NCBI GenBank assembly: GCA_027600665.1
Contig: JADGJL010001094.1
Location: 1 to 10,237 of the forward strand
Origin: Irineochytrium annulatum
Taxonomy: Eukaryota; Chytridiomycota; Chytridiomycetes; Chytridiales; Chytridiaceae
Direction: 5' to 3'
Length of the DNA stretch: 10,237 nt
The translations under genes were made by a program, and so were the position numbers. This document shows, in pieces, positions 1 through 8,604 of the stretch. Under the pieces are notes generated by a model. It saw only the letters and a program-made list of their open reading frames with translations. It did not search any database and was not told the origin of the DNA. The stretch's first letter is position 1. Each line of letters opens with the position of its first letter.

Positions 1-2
1 AT

Positions 3-92
3 CAGGTGCCGACGGGGCAGAGGGCGTTGGGGTTGAGAATTCTGGAGGAAATGGTCGGGGTGGAAACGGGGAGGAGCGTGTTCAAGGTGTAA
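3..92 (+). CDS. Possible C-terminal end of an unidentified protein (partial)
   Basis: One frame is open from the left edge to a TAA at 90-92. It reads as an ordinary mixed amphipathic tail of 29 residues ending in ETGRSVFKV. The AT/CT-rich DNA after the stop looks non-coding, which fits the end of a gene entering from the left. A second frame stays open to a TAA at 299-301, but it is glycine-rich and then Cys/Phe-rich, which looks like chance translation. No family can be named from so short a tail. The piece could instead be non-coding. No clear AATAAA follows. Confidence 0.35.
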   Translation, partial: QVPTGQRALGLRILEEMVGVETGRSVFKV

Positions 93-622
93 TAAGTTTG
101 GTGGACATTTTGGGCGAAATCGTGCTTGCCGCTCCGGAAAGCTGCCTTGGACGTTTTTATGCAATTTGTGTTCAAGACTTCTTGTGTGTTCGCTTTTCTC
201 TTTCCTCCTGGTCATGTTATTTCCGTCTTGATATCATTTTGGACCACGTGCGCTTTTATTTATACGAAAAACCTCTTTGCCGTTCTCCTCCTGCACAGTA
301 ACCTCCCTTTTTTGATTCTATTTTTCTAAACTCACAATTTGTTTCGAGCTCTCCTTTGTCACCTAGATAGAACCGAACTTGTATGCTCGTCCGTTTCATG
401 GAAGGCACTCTCGTTTGCGCAAACTTCCTTTGGCCTCCGAGTTCATCCCTGTTTTTGTTCCTCTCTCCTTTTCTTGCTCCCTTGCACCTTGGACTCCCGC
501 CAGACAGAATACAACTGCAATTGCCACTTCCGCCATGCCACCCTTCTTCCTTGGGCACAATGGGCACCCTCCCCCCGCCTGCACCGAACAAAATCTGGCT
601 CGTGCATGACGTCTCGCACCAG
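93..622. other. CT-rich intergenic region, no gene seen
   Basis: This stretch probably holds the 3' UTR of the gene on the left and the distal promoter of the DUF1294 gene. It is pyrimidine-rich, especially around 400-520. It has a CACGTG E-box at 244-249 and a CRE-like TGACGTC at 607-613. Open frames of 60-120 codons exist on both strands, but they overlap one another, are rich in Ser/Pro/Leu/Cys as expected from a CT-rich template, and show no domain, so I do not call them genes. Confidence 0.5.
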
Positions 623-642
623 TATGTTTACATATGTTTACG
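623..642 (+). promoter_or_regulatory. Tandem forkhead-like boxes upstream of the DUF1294 gene
   Basis: Two adjacent 10-bp copies, TATGTTTACA at 623-632 and TATGTTTACG at 633-642, differ only in the last base. Each contains TGTTTAC, the reverse complement of the forkhead core GTAAACA. They lie about 95 bp before the preferred start codon. Binding is inferred from the core motif alone. Confidence 0.35.
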
Positions 643-699
643 GTAAATGCCATACGAAGGGTCTCGTGAGACGATGTATATTATTCCACAGTGAAGTAA

Positions 700-706
700 T
701 ATAAAG
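700..706 (+). promoter_or_regulatory. TATA-like box of the DUF1294 gene
   Basis: TATAAAG at 700-706 lies 32 bp before the ATG at 738 and 8 bp before the ATG at 714. A transcript starting about 25-30 bp downstream of it would begin after 714. This supports the ATG at 738 as the translated start. Confidence 0.4.
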
Positions 707-737
707 ACTCTGCATGCAATCGCTTGGACATGTCAAC

Positions 738-1268
738 ATGGCTGCTCCGGACAACATGGATCGCGACTTGAAAGCCCTGGCCTCGCTCCTCCTCGCGCAC
801 TACCTTCCCGTCAACGCCATCACGCTCGCGGTCTTCGCGTACGACAAGGCCATGGCGACCAGCGGGCTGACGAGGAGCCGCGTCAGCGAGTCGTCGCTGC
901 TCCGGTATGTGCTCGTTGGCGGCGTCGCAGGCGCGCTCGTGGCCGTGGAAATACTTAGGCACAAGTCAAGGAAGAGGTGAGAGATGCTATTTGCAACGTT
1001 TTTTGGAACACCGTTATTACCTTATTTTACCTGTCGTTTAAATCGTTTTGTTTTGACTCGCATTGCGATTAGGGACTTCCTCACCGCGATGTGGATCCGC
1101 ATCGTGATGCATTTGGGCCTTCTTTGTTTATTTCTGGCGGCCTGGGCCAACAGCAACTTCGTGCGTGGCCTCGTTGGGATGGCATCCTATTTCTTTACTC
1201 CATTGGAAAGAGCGTTCTCTCTTGAAAGCTACATTCCTAACATATTGCGACGAGGCCGTAGAAACTAA
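738..1268 (+). CDS. DUF1294-family small membrane protein
   Basis: Two exons, 738-976 and 1073-1268, encode 144 residues. The intron at 977-1072 (96 nt) starts GTGAGA, has a TTGAC branch-like site and ends ATTAG. Splicing restores the frame across an AGG arginine codon and rebuilds the family signature. Signature elements are YDK at residues 35-37, VSESSLL at 49-55, GGVAGAL at 61-67 and RHKSRK at 74-79, followed by a Phe and a Trp-containing helix. Hydrophobic segments lie near 17-34, 56-72 and 87-104, so the product should sit in a membrane. DUF1294 is mainly known from small bacterial membrane proteins, and its function is unknown to me. The fungal protein has about 40 extra C-terminal residues ending in a basic RRGRRN. 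The ATG at 714 is in frame and has a TAA 12 bp upstream, but its context is weak. ATG 738 has A at -3 and G at +4. An AATAAA follows the stop. Confidence 0.85.
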
Positions 1269-1270
1269 TC

Positions 1271-1276
1271 AATAAA
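1271..1276 (+). terminator. Polyadenylation signal AATAAA of the DUF1294 gene
   Basis: A canonical AATAAA lies two bases after the TAA stop at 1266-1268. It is a plausible cleavage/polyadenylation signal, although very close to the stop codon. Confidence 0.45.
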
Positions 1277-1326
1277 CTTTGCCAAAACAGTAAGCCAAGT
1301 ATCATTGCAACACGAAAAATCAGTAT

Positions 1327-1740
1327 TTAACTTTCGTAATAGGAAGAGCCCTTGTACTCGGATCGCGGACCGCATTTGAGGCCTGTGAACATCGACAGTA
1401 ACCCGGTCGTCCAGGATAATAAGTCAACGGGGACTCACCGGCATATGTCCCAGTGCGTGTCACAGCCGAGTCACGCCGGGGCAAAGCACGCCGACCTTTA
1501 GGTCCTTGACCTCCATATCATTCTCGTACTTCGCCGACAGCAGAGATGCTTCACGTGCACTGCGCGTCTAGATAGTAGGCTAAAACTTTTTTTGAGGGCG
1601 AGGATGCGATATGGGATCTCAACCGTGCCTTTAAAGGGTTCTCCTTAGGATAAATCGACCCTCAATGCAAAAACATGCACTCTCCTCAAACGGCCTCTCT
1701 TTGCCTCCTAATGCGACCTGAGCGTCCTTAATAAACAGTT
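1327..1740 (-). pseudogene. Weak, possibly decayed minus-strand coding remnant
   Basis: Several short open stretches on the minus strand read like protein but do not form one gene. A textbook-like intron, GTGAGT...TTGAC...CACAG, lies at 1383-1438 (56 nt). Joining its flanks in one frame gives a tail ending GLKCGPRSEYKGSSYYES before a TAA at 1327-1329. Upstream, another frame reads ASLLSAKYENDMEVKDLKVG around 1485-1550, and other short open pieces lie near 1590-1630 and 1680-1735. Stops and frame changes separate them, and no good ATG-led exon was found. I do not recognise a family. It could be a degraded gene, a small gene whose splicing I failed to solve, or chance. Confidence 0.22.
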
Positions 1741-2195
1741 ATCAAAAGAAAAGAAAGTGACGTGAATGCAAATAGAAGAGCACAGTTTGAAAAGCAATCT
1801 CGGATTTATTTTAAGTGATTACCATTATTAAGCAAATAAAAGGGTGAAGGTAGAATGAACAGCAGATCCACGCACTAAAGTTAAGAGGAAGCAGGCGGGA
1901 CTATCACGATGATATGAAAGCTACATATGTATACCCGGAACATAAAGAAAACAACGGGAGGATTTTGTGAAAGAAATAATATCGCGGGCAGAGACAAACT
2001 AGGTGGACCAAAAACAAAAAAAAACAAAAAAAACCCACCCTACCCCACAAACACCACGGGCCTTAAAAAAAAAAAAAAAAACAAAACAATAACCGCAAGC
2101 AAGGCAAATCGCATCCATCTGCAAGGTACGAAAACGCAAATCCCCTCCCAACCTAAAACACTCTGCACAATAAACCGGATGGTAAAGGAACATAT
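1741..2195. other. AT-rich intergenic region, 3' side of the SUN gene
   Basis: This region takes the 3' UTR of the SUN gene. It is AT-rich with A-dominated tracts at about 2011-2038 and an uninterrupted run of 17 A at 2065-2081 (T runs in the SUN transcript sense). A frame open across 1927-2238 on the + strand encodes mainly Lys/Asn/Thr from the A tracts and is rejected as a gene. No clear AATAAA for the minus strand was found downstream of the SUN stop. Confidence 0.5.
2065..2081. repeat. Homopolymer A17 tract
   Basis: Seventeen consecutive A on the + strand, next to a second A-rich tract at 2011-2038 that is broken only by single C bases. These lie about 115-190 bp downstream of the SUN stop codon. 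They may be a nucleosome-depleting poly(dA:dT) element between convergent genes or the poly(A) trace of a retroposed sequence. No target-site duplication was seen. Confidence 0.6.
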
Positions 2196-5100
2196 TTACT
2201 TCTCCCCATGTACCCTGAACCGATACAGGCAAGTGTAGTGCTCATTGCCCCAGTTCGACAACACCCTCAGTACCACGACCTTCGGTGCCGTCGTTTCCGC
2301 CCCTCGAGGACCCTTCGCCACGTACTCCCTCAACGCGCTTTCGACCTCGCTCCTAACTGGGAAAGTCTGCACGGAGCCTTGATCCGGGTCGAATCTGTGC
2401 GTGGCGACAAGCAAGCCCGCGGGGCCTCCGGCCCCTGCGCCCCCGCCGTAGGTCGCCCCACCGGCAGGTTGACGCAGGACGGCCAGGACGCGGTTGCGGA
2501 CGTCATCGAGGTCGAGATGCGGGAAGCGTTCTTCGTCAAGGACGACCCAGAGCTCGACGTCCTTGGGCGCGGACGGGGACGACGGCTGAGTGGTAGCGAC
2601 GCCGTGGTGGCCGTCATCGCGAGCACCGGCGGATGTCGTTAGGTCGAGGACGGACGGAAGGTGATCGATCGTAAAGGCCGTCGGGATGACAGGGTACGCA
2701 AGCCTTACTCCCAATTGGCCCTTTGAACCTGTTCATAACATCAGCATACGAAAACGCGGTAAGATGCCAATCAAATACGGACCCTCCATGCTCCAACACT
2801 CCCCGGGCATCGTCCCGGGCTTGATCGCATAGAACGGCCCCCTCCCCTTCGGCTCCATCGCACCCGTGATCCATCCGGGGAATCCCTTCGCCGGCACCAT
2901 ATAATTCCCGCTCGTGAGCGCTGTCACAATACTTGCGCCTGCAGTCGAGAGCGCGTAGTCCGCCCTTCCAATCACGTCGGCCGAGTATCTGTCGAGAGCC
3001 CGCTTGATCATCGGCCCCACAAGCTGCGCCAGTTGCCGCTCGTCGACGCGCCCGGAGACCTCCTGCGGGCGGCGCATGTGATCAAGCTCGTGCGTCAAGG
3101 ATGACCGCAGGCTAACGAGCTCGCGCTCAAGAAGGGAGGTGACTTCAGCCCGGGTGACTATGGCCTCGTTCCCCTTGTCCTTCTCTGCCATCGACGCGAG
3201 CCGCTCGAGCCGTTCGCGGTTACGGTGAAGGAAGTTTAGGTCCGGTACTTGCTGGTCGAGGCGGCTCGCTAACTCATCCGTCTGAGCCCGGAGCTTTTTC
3301 TCTACACCTTGTAACTGTTTTTCGTTGACCTCCACGGCCTTCCGGTTTCGCTCCACAGTCTCCGCCAGCTTCGTCGTAGCTTTGTCAATCAGCTTGTGAA
3401 CTTCTTCCGGTTTCACACCGCCCTTCAGGCCGTCAGTAATTGCCTTGTTCAATTCCTCCGTCGTGACGATATGCTTCCTCAACTCCGAAAACGCTCGCTT
3501 AACGTCATCGTCAGTAGCGAGCGCTTTGAAACGATTAGCCAGGCTATCAACCAACTTCTTGGTCTCTGCAGCGATGATCCCGCCCCTTTCGTCAACCATC
3601 TTCTTAACCTCTGCACTCGTCACGCCGCCCTTCACCTTCCCCACCCCTTCATCGAGCATCTTCTTCACCTCCGCCGCGCTTAACCCGCCCCTCTCATCCA
3701 CAACTTTCTTCACATCCGCCATCGACACTCCGCCCTTGGCCTTCCTAACCCCCTCTTCCACCAACTTTTTCACGTCGGCGTCGACAATCTTCTTCACCTC
3801 TGCGTCGACAATCTTCTTCATCTCGGCGTCCACGATCTTCTTCACCTCGGCACCCGTCACACCGCTCTTAACCTTTCCAACTCCTTCATCGACGAGCTTC
3901 TTAACCTCGGCGGCAGTCACGCCCCCCCTCTCATCGAAAATCTTCTTCACGTCCGCGCTCGTTACACCGCCTTTCACCTTTCCGAGCCCCTGATCTATCA
4001 TTTTCTTGACATCAGCGGCGGTTACGTCAGCCCTCTCGTCGACAAGCTTCTTCACCTCCGCGCTCGAAACGCCAGTTTTAATTTTCCCAATCCCCTCATC
4101 CACTATCTTCTTGACCTCCGGCTTTCCCACAAGCCCCCACTCATCCACCTTCCCCTTCAAAAACATCCAAAACTCCGGCTCAACCTCCAGCTTCCCGTGC
4201 TTATCCTTCTTCACGACCATCAGGCTCGGCAGGATCTGCTCGACCCTCTTAACCGCTTCCCCGATGATTTTCTGCGCTCTCTCCTCCAGGCTCTCGACCC
4301 TTTTCCCGAGCTGATCGACGACCTTCGCAATCTTCTCGCCGTGTCCGCGATCCTTCTCGGCTTGCTTCCGGACCTCCCCTAGCTCCTCCCGTACCTTTTT
4401 GATCTCGCCCTCGACCCTCCCGTCCCCTTCCTCGTTCTTCGCGACCTTCGCCGCCAAGTCCTTCAGCTCCCGCGCGGCCCGCCCGTCTGCAACCTCGTTC
4501 TTCGCGATCCTCGCCCTCAAATCAGCTAACTCGCGTGCGGCCCGGCCGGACGACTGAGCCTCCTTCGTCAGCCTGCGTTCGAGCTGGTTCACGGTGGACT
4601 CAAGCGACCTTAGTCGCGTACGGAGAGCCGACGTGTCACGGGGGGCCGAGGAGGTGTCGCCGGCCGTCGTGTGCGTCGGCTCTCTGTCGTACACTTGCGC
4701 AAGGTGCGGGAAGAGGTCGCGGTAGGACGTGCGGGCAATGTGGAAGACGTTGAAGGGTAGGTGATCGTGTACATGGGCTGGGGCGTCCTTCACTTCCTCG
4801 GCGTGCAGAGCGTCCGGCTCGAGGGGCGCCTGCTCATAGCGACGCTCCGGGAACATTCGGAATCCGTGCATAATGACATGCCAACGGTTCCGGATCCCCT
4901 CGGCAACGCCCTTTGCGCCGTCGTGTGTCGCTCTGGTGGGGAAGATTTCGATGGTCGGCAGCATCTGCACCGGGTGGGTCAGGTAGTGCCCGACCTTCGA
5001 AGTAACGCCGTCGTACGTGTCCCAGACTTGCTTGTACGCCGAGTTTGCGCCGTCCCCGAGGTTGTGCCGAAGGTTCTCAACGCCCTTCCAGAAGTTGATG

Positions 5101-6565
5101 GCGTGGTGGCCATCGACCTTCGGATTGTTGCCGTGGCTCCGCTTCATCGCGACGAGAACCGAGAGGAGGAGGACGAGCCCAAGACCGAGAGAGGTGCCCA
5201 AGCGCTTTAGGACGCGGCGAGGGATTACGCGGTCGACAGCGGATGAAATCATGGCAAGCGGGGAAAAGACCATCCAGTCCAGAACGGAGTGGAGGACGTA
5301 GAAGGGGAGGAGAACGAGCGTTTGGATCGCCTTGAAGACGGGCTTGAAGATGACAACGATCCGGTTTTCGGCAATAACGGATAACCAGCCGCCGGTGGAG
5401 TGGACGCCGGTCAGATCGTCCTCTGTTCATCATAAACGTTAAAGATATAATAAGGCGTGTGCGAAAAAAATAAACCTATTACCTTCAGGAAGCTCACCAT
5501 CCTCTAGCTCCTCCTCTTCTTCCTCTTCCTCCCTCGCGTCCTCGTCATCGTAGTACAGCGTTGTCTCAATATCTACCTCCACGTCTTCCTCCTCCTCTTC
5601 CTCATCCCCGGCCCCGCTGTCCATGCGCCCCTTCTTCAGCATCGTCTCCCTCTCCCTTAAATCGTCGTCGTCAAGATCCAACGTCGCCCGATTCGAATTG
5701 GCGTCTTCCGATTCCCCGCGCCCGTATGACGGGTCGAGGTACTTGCGCTTTTGCGCAGAAATGGCGGAGGGCCGCATCATCCTCGCGGGCGATAAACTCG
5801 AGAAGAAGCTCGAAATTCGTTGCGACCAGGGGGACGAGTTCGCGGCTGGAAAGGCTGGCAGGTTTTCCTTGTCGTCGTGCTCGTCTGGCTCGCCGTATTC
5901 AACCTCACCGTCGTCGCCGGCAAATCCCTCGGTCATGTGGTGCTCGCTCATCTGCTCATCGTCTTCATCGACAAGCGTCATCAGAACATTGCCGTTATCG
6001 CGCCCGCCGGAGGACATTGGCGGCGTGTCGTCGTCATCCTTATTGCAAAAAAGGAAAAAAAAATAAAAATCAGCGCAGCCCGAGGAGATCGAAGAAAAAT
6101 ATCGAAGGCGATCACTTCGCAACGGATATGTATGCAACTCTCGCAATGACAACTAACCAGACGCAGGGACGGCTCCACTGACGATTCCCTGGACGAGGCG
6201 GACAACCTCGCCGACTTCCTAATTCCGACCTTCTTCTCCTTCGGGGGCTTCGTCACCCTAGTCCTCTTCGCCGGCGACGGTCCCTCCGACCCCACCTCGG
6301 ATCCCTCCTCAATGGCGCTCCTGGCCGGCGCCGCCCTCGATTTCTTCCGCGAGCTCGTTGGGACATCGGCGCCGCCGGTGAACGACAACAAGGATCCGGT
6401 GTCGGCCTGGTCCTGGGTCGACATCAGGGACGCCTGGGACTGCGACTTGCGGGCGGATCTCGGCGGGATGGGCGAGCCCTGGCTCAATGCCTTGTAGTCG
6501 ACAACAGATTTGCGCGCGCGGAGTCCGCGGCCGGTCGGCGGATCCTGCGATCCGTCATCCGCCAT
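2196..6565 (-). CDS. SUN-domain inner nuclear membrane protein, LINC complex (Sad1/UNC-84 type)
   Basis: Four exons, 6565-6158, 6038-5483, 5422-2783 and 2728-2196, encode about 1378 residues. The introns are 119, 60 and 54 nt. The ATG at 6565 sits in an ACCATGG context. Residues 1-321 form a polar nucleoplasmic region with basic RARKS and SPAKRTR patches, then a strongly acidic stretch near 280-320. A hydrophobic segment at about 343-371 is followed by a transmembrane helix at 396-414. The lumenal part has coiled-coil-like sequence, a repeat array at about 758-950, and a C-terminal SUN domain from about 1143. The last intron splits the SUN domain. Splicing gives GECWSMEGSKGQLGVRLAYP, then FTIDHLP and SNWGNEHYTCLYRFRVHG, all typical of the family. 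Known role: trimeric SUN proteins bind KASH proteins across the perinuclear space and link the nucleus or spindle pole body to the cytoskeleton. Thr1158 sits where human SUN2 has the KASH-bonding Cys. The protein is much longer than S. pombe Sad1 (about 514 residues). Confidence 0.93.
3541..4116 (-). repeat. In-frame 35-residue (105-bp) repeat array in the SUN protein
   Basis: The coding strand holds a chain of units beginning VKK or TKK that alternate between 20 residues (pattern VKKhhDEGhGKhKxGVTxAE) and 15 residues (pattern VKKhhDERggVTAAE), where h is hydrophobic. The order is 20, 15, 20, 15, 20, then three 8-residue units, then 20, 15, 20, 15, followed by a degenerate copy starting TKKLVD. 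It covers about residues 758-950. The composition is Lys/Glu/Asp/Val-rich and probably helical, but the 20+15 spacing with Gly-containing turns is not a plain heptad coiled coil. The array may set the length of the lumenal stalk. This is seen by eye; no coiled-coil score was computed. Confidence 0.85.
3778..3849 (-). repeat. Three tandem 24-bp units inside the SUN repeat array
   Basis: Units at 3778-3801, 3802-3825 and 3826-3849 each encode an 8-residue KKIVDAE-type element and differ from each other by only a few bases. Units 1 and 2 are the most alike. The near-identity of the DNA, not only of the protein, suggests recent duplication by slippage and possible length variation between strains. 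Confidence 0.85.
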
Positions 6566-6797
6566 GGTCTTAGAGCTGCTCTTTGGGTTGTAGCGTTAAT
6601 CCGAGCTCGGTGCGGTGGTGGTGGAGGCGTGTGCGCGAGGAGGAGGAACGCTTTGATCTGTCGCCGATTTTTTCAATTGACGATGCAGACGTGAAGGTCC
6701 GATAGTGGACAAAGGTCGGATGAAATAGAGAACAAAATAAATGCGTCGACGCCCTCGTTTATGGATACGTACATGATATGCTTACTCTCTCCTTTTT
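6566..6797 (-). promoter_or_regulatory. Intergenic promoter of the SUN gene and 3' UTR of the ABC gene
   Basis: About 230 bp separate the ABC stop codon from the SUN start codon; both genes read to the left. The part near 6600-6660 has CT/CA-rich coding-strand sequence typical of fungal 5' UTRs. An AT-rich patch at 6732-6744 (ATTTATTTTGT on the minus strand) and an ATAAAC near 6757-6762 could serve the ABC transcript end or the SUN core promoter. No strong TATA box was identified. Confidence 0.4.
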
Positions 6798-8604
6798 TTA
6801 TACCATTTCAACAACCCTCCCGTCCTCCATCCTCAACTTTCGGCTCACACATTGCGGAATCTCCTCCTGGTGATGACTGACGACAATCAGCGCCTGGTCA
6901 TCACGCAGGTACTTATCCAGCCACGTGTGCACCCTTCCGACCAGCTCCTCGTCTAGCCCTTGGAACGGCTCGTCCATAATCAACAGCCTCGGCCGCCTAA
7001 CCAGACACCTCGCGATCAGAGCGACCCTCTGCTCCCCCATCGACAAAGAGGAAAACAACCGCTCCGCCCACGCCTCAACCCCGAGCTCCTCCAAAACCGC
7101 AGTCGCCGCCTTCCGCCCAGCTTCCGTCACCTTCGCGTCGTCCGCGCACCCGCCGGCGACGGCGTCCAGCACCGTCAGGGGGTCACCGCGGAGAAGCGCC
7201 GGATCGACGCGCCTGCGCTTGGCGTTGAAGTGCAGGTGGAGCTCCGGGCTGACGTGGCCAACCTGGCGGCGAATGTCCCAAAGAGTTTCTCCGGTGCCGC
7301 GGCGGCGGCCGAAGAGGGAGAGGTCGTTTGAGAACGCTTGCGGGTGGTCACCGAGGAGGAGAGAAAGAAGGGTAGTTTTGCCAGAGCCTTGTGAAAGTGG
7401 AATCAGAGAAAGTTCAAAAGGTCGTGCTCGTTACCGTTCGGCCCGACCAGTGCCCAGCGCTCGCGGTCACGGATTTCCCAGTTGACGTTATCGAGAATTT
7501 TGTAATCGTCCAAAGCAATAACGGTTACGTCCTTCATGCTCGCAATGACTTCACCCGGTCCGGTCTTCTCGGCGGCGCCTTTTATCGTCGCAGCACGCGC
7601 ATGCTCCGCCCGCTTCTCCCTCTGCTCCTTGTCGCGCTTCTCCTCATACGCTTTGCGTTCGCCGACATGGACGACGCGGAGCTTCTCGAGTTCGAGAACG
7701 TGCGTGATCCAGTCCGGCATCTCATCTTGCGGCCGTAGCAAGAGGATCGGAACCGCACCGCTCGGATGTGTGTTCAGAAGCTTCGCGATCTCGACGCGAG
7801 ACTTGACGTCAAGGCCCACTAATTAGTACACCGACATTAGTTGGCGCAACACAGGACATCGCCGTATATCATAAACGCAAACGTACTCAAGGGCTCGTCG
7901 TAAACGACAGCTCTCCATCCCTTCTCCAATCCCTCCAAAAATGATCGCGCCAGCCTGACCCGCCTCATTTGCCCATTTGAGAGCCTAATGAGCTGCAGGT
8001 CCATCAGGTGCGACACCGTGTCGAAGATGGGCGACGACGCAAACATTCTCGCAATGTCCTTCTCGGTCAGGCGGCCCTCGTCAAAGGTCCTGATGTGCCG
8101 CGAAGCCATCCCGCGCAGGAACTCGCTCACGGTGATGTCGTCCGGGTCCTAATTTCCACCCCGCGCATCAGCCCCACCCGATATTTTCTTTCAAATCCCC
8201 CTGCTCGCATACAAGCATTGACTTCCATCGCGTGCAACAAAGCGCAAATCTCTCACCTGATAAGAGTAATACCTCTCCTGCAGGCTCCTCCCTCCATAAT
8301 CGAACCCCTTCGACCCCTCCTTGAACGACACCAGACCAATCCGGCCCCTGACTCCGTCGTCCCAGCTCGCGGCACCATCAGGCGTGAACCGCGCGCTGCC
8401 CCGCTCGCACAGGGCCTCACCGACGGTCGTCTTCCCGCTCGCGACCTTGCCGACGACGGCCCACCGTTCCGTTGGCGCAATCCGCCAGCTGATGGAAAGA
8501 GAAGGTGAAGAACCCGCGGCGGTGGGCGTGAGGGAGCGGGAGAGCGTCGCGTTGGCGCAGGTGAAGAGGCCGCGGGCGAGTGTGATGGGCTTGATCATCA
8601 TCAT
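6798..8604 (-). CDS. Soluble twin-NBD ABC ATPase, ModF/PhrA/YDR061W type
   Basis: Four exons, 8604-8257, 8148-7887, 7818-7435 and 7387-6798, encode 527 residues; introns are 108, 68 and 47 nt. NBD1 has a Walker A (GKVASGKTT, 52-60), signature LSNGQ (172-176) and Walker B AVVYDEPL (196-203) followed by GLD. NBD2 has GPNGSGKTT (329-337), rebuilt by splicing, signature LSMGEQ (446-451), Walker B LLIMDEPFQGLD (466-477) and an H-loop VSHH near 503. No membrane segments are present, so this is not a transporter by itself. The length and the back-to-back NBDs match E. coli ModF/PhrA (about 490 residues) and yeast YDR061W, whose roles are poorly defined. NBD1 has LLLRPQDE where an H-loop His is expected, and NBD2 has HVSPELH where a Q-loop Gln is usual. 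Residues 1-30 are basic/hydroxylated with no acids, like a mitochondrial presequence. Starts at 8604, 8601 or 8598 are nearly equivalent; 8622 is in frame but in weak context. Confidence 0.9.

Noticed and set aside
256..704. Overlapping open frames of 76-121 codons on both strands
   Set aside because: They overlap each other in a CT-rich stretch, have skewed Ser/Pro/Leu/Cys or Arg/Gly/Glu content, no domain, and no supporting splice or start context.
1350..1450. Possible tRNA or 5S rRNA in the GC-richer patch
   Set aside because: No T-loop consensus, anticodon arm or 5S-like order could be found on either strand.
1927..2238. 103-codon + strand frame rich in Lys, Asn and Thr
   Set aside because: Its content comes from the A-rich tracts at 2011-2081, and its end overlaps the true last exon of the SUN gene on the other strand.
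3396..4314. Long + strand frames with Thr/Ser/Phe repeats opposite the SUN array
   Set aside because: They are antisense images of the VKK repeat DNA; the repeat keeps the opposite frame open. The minus strand encodes the recognisable SUN protein.
5077..5433. 118-codon minus-strand frame just upstream of the large SUN frame
   Set aside because: It is a shifted reading of SUN exon 3; the correct frame continues upstream to the acceptor at 5423 and encodes the hydrophobic segment before the membrane helix.
5561..6181. 206-codon + strand frame, Arg/Pro/Ser-rich
   Set aside because: It is antisense to SUN exon 2, where GAG/GAC runs give CTC/GTC-rich complement; no domain is visible.
6925..7485. 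186- and 123-codon + strand frames
   Set aside because: They are antisense to the ABC NBD2 exon, which has clear Walker and signature motifs on the minus strand.
7819..8148. ABC gene as several separate small genes
   Set aside because: The pieces join by good GT...AG introns with correct phase, and each junction falls in a known ABC motif (for example Walker A of NBD2), so this is one gene.
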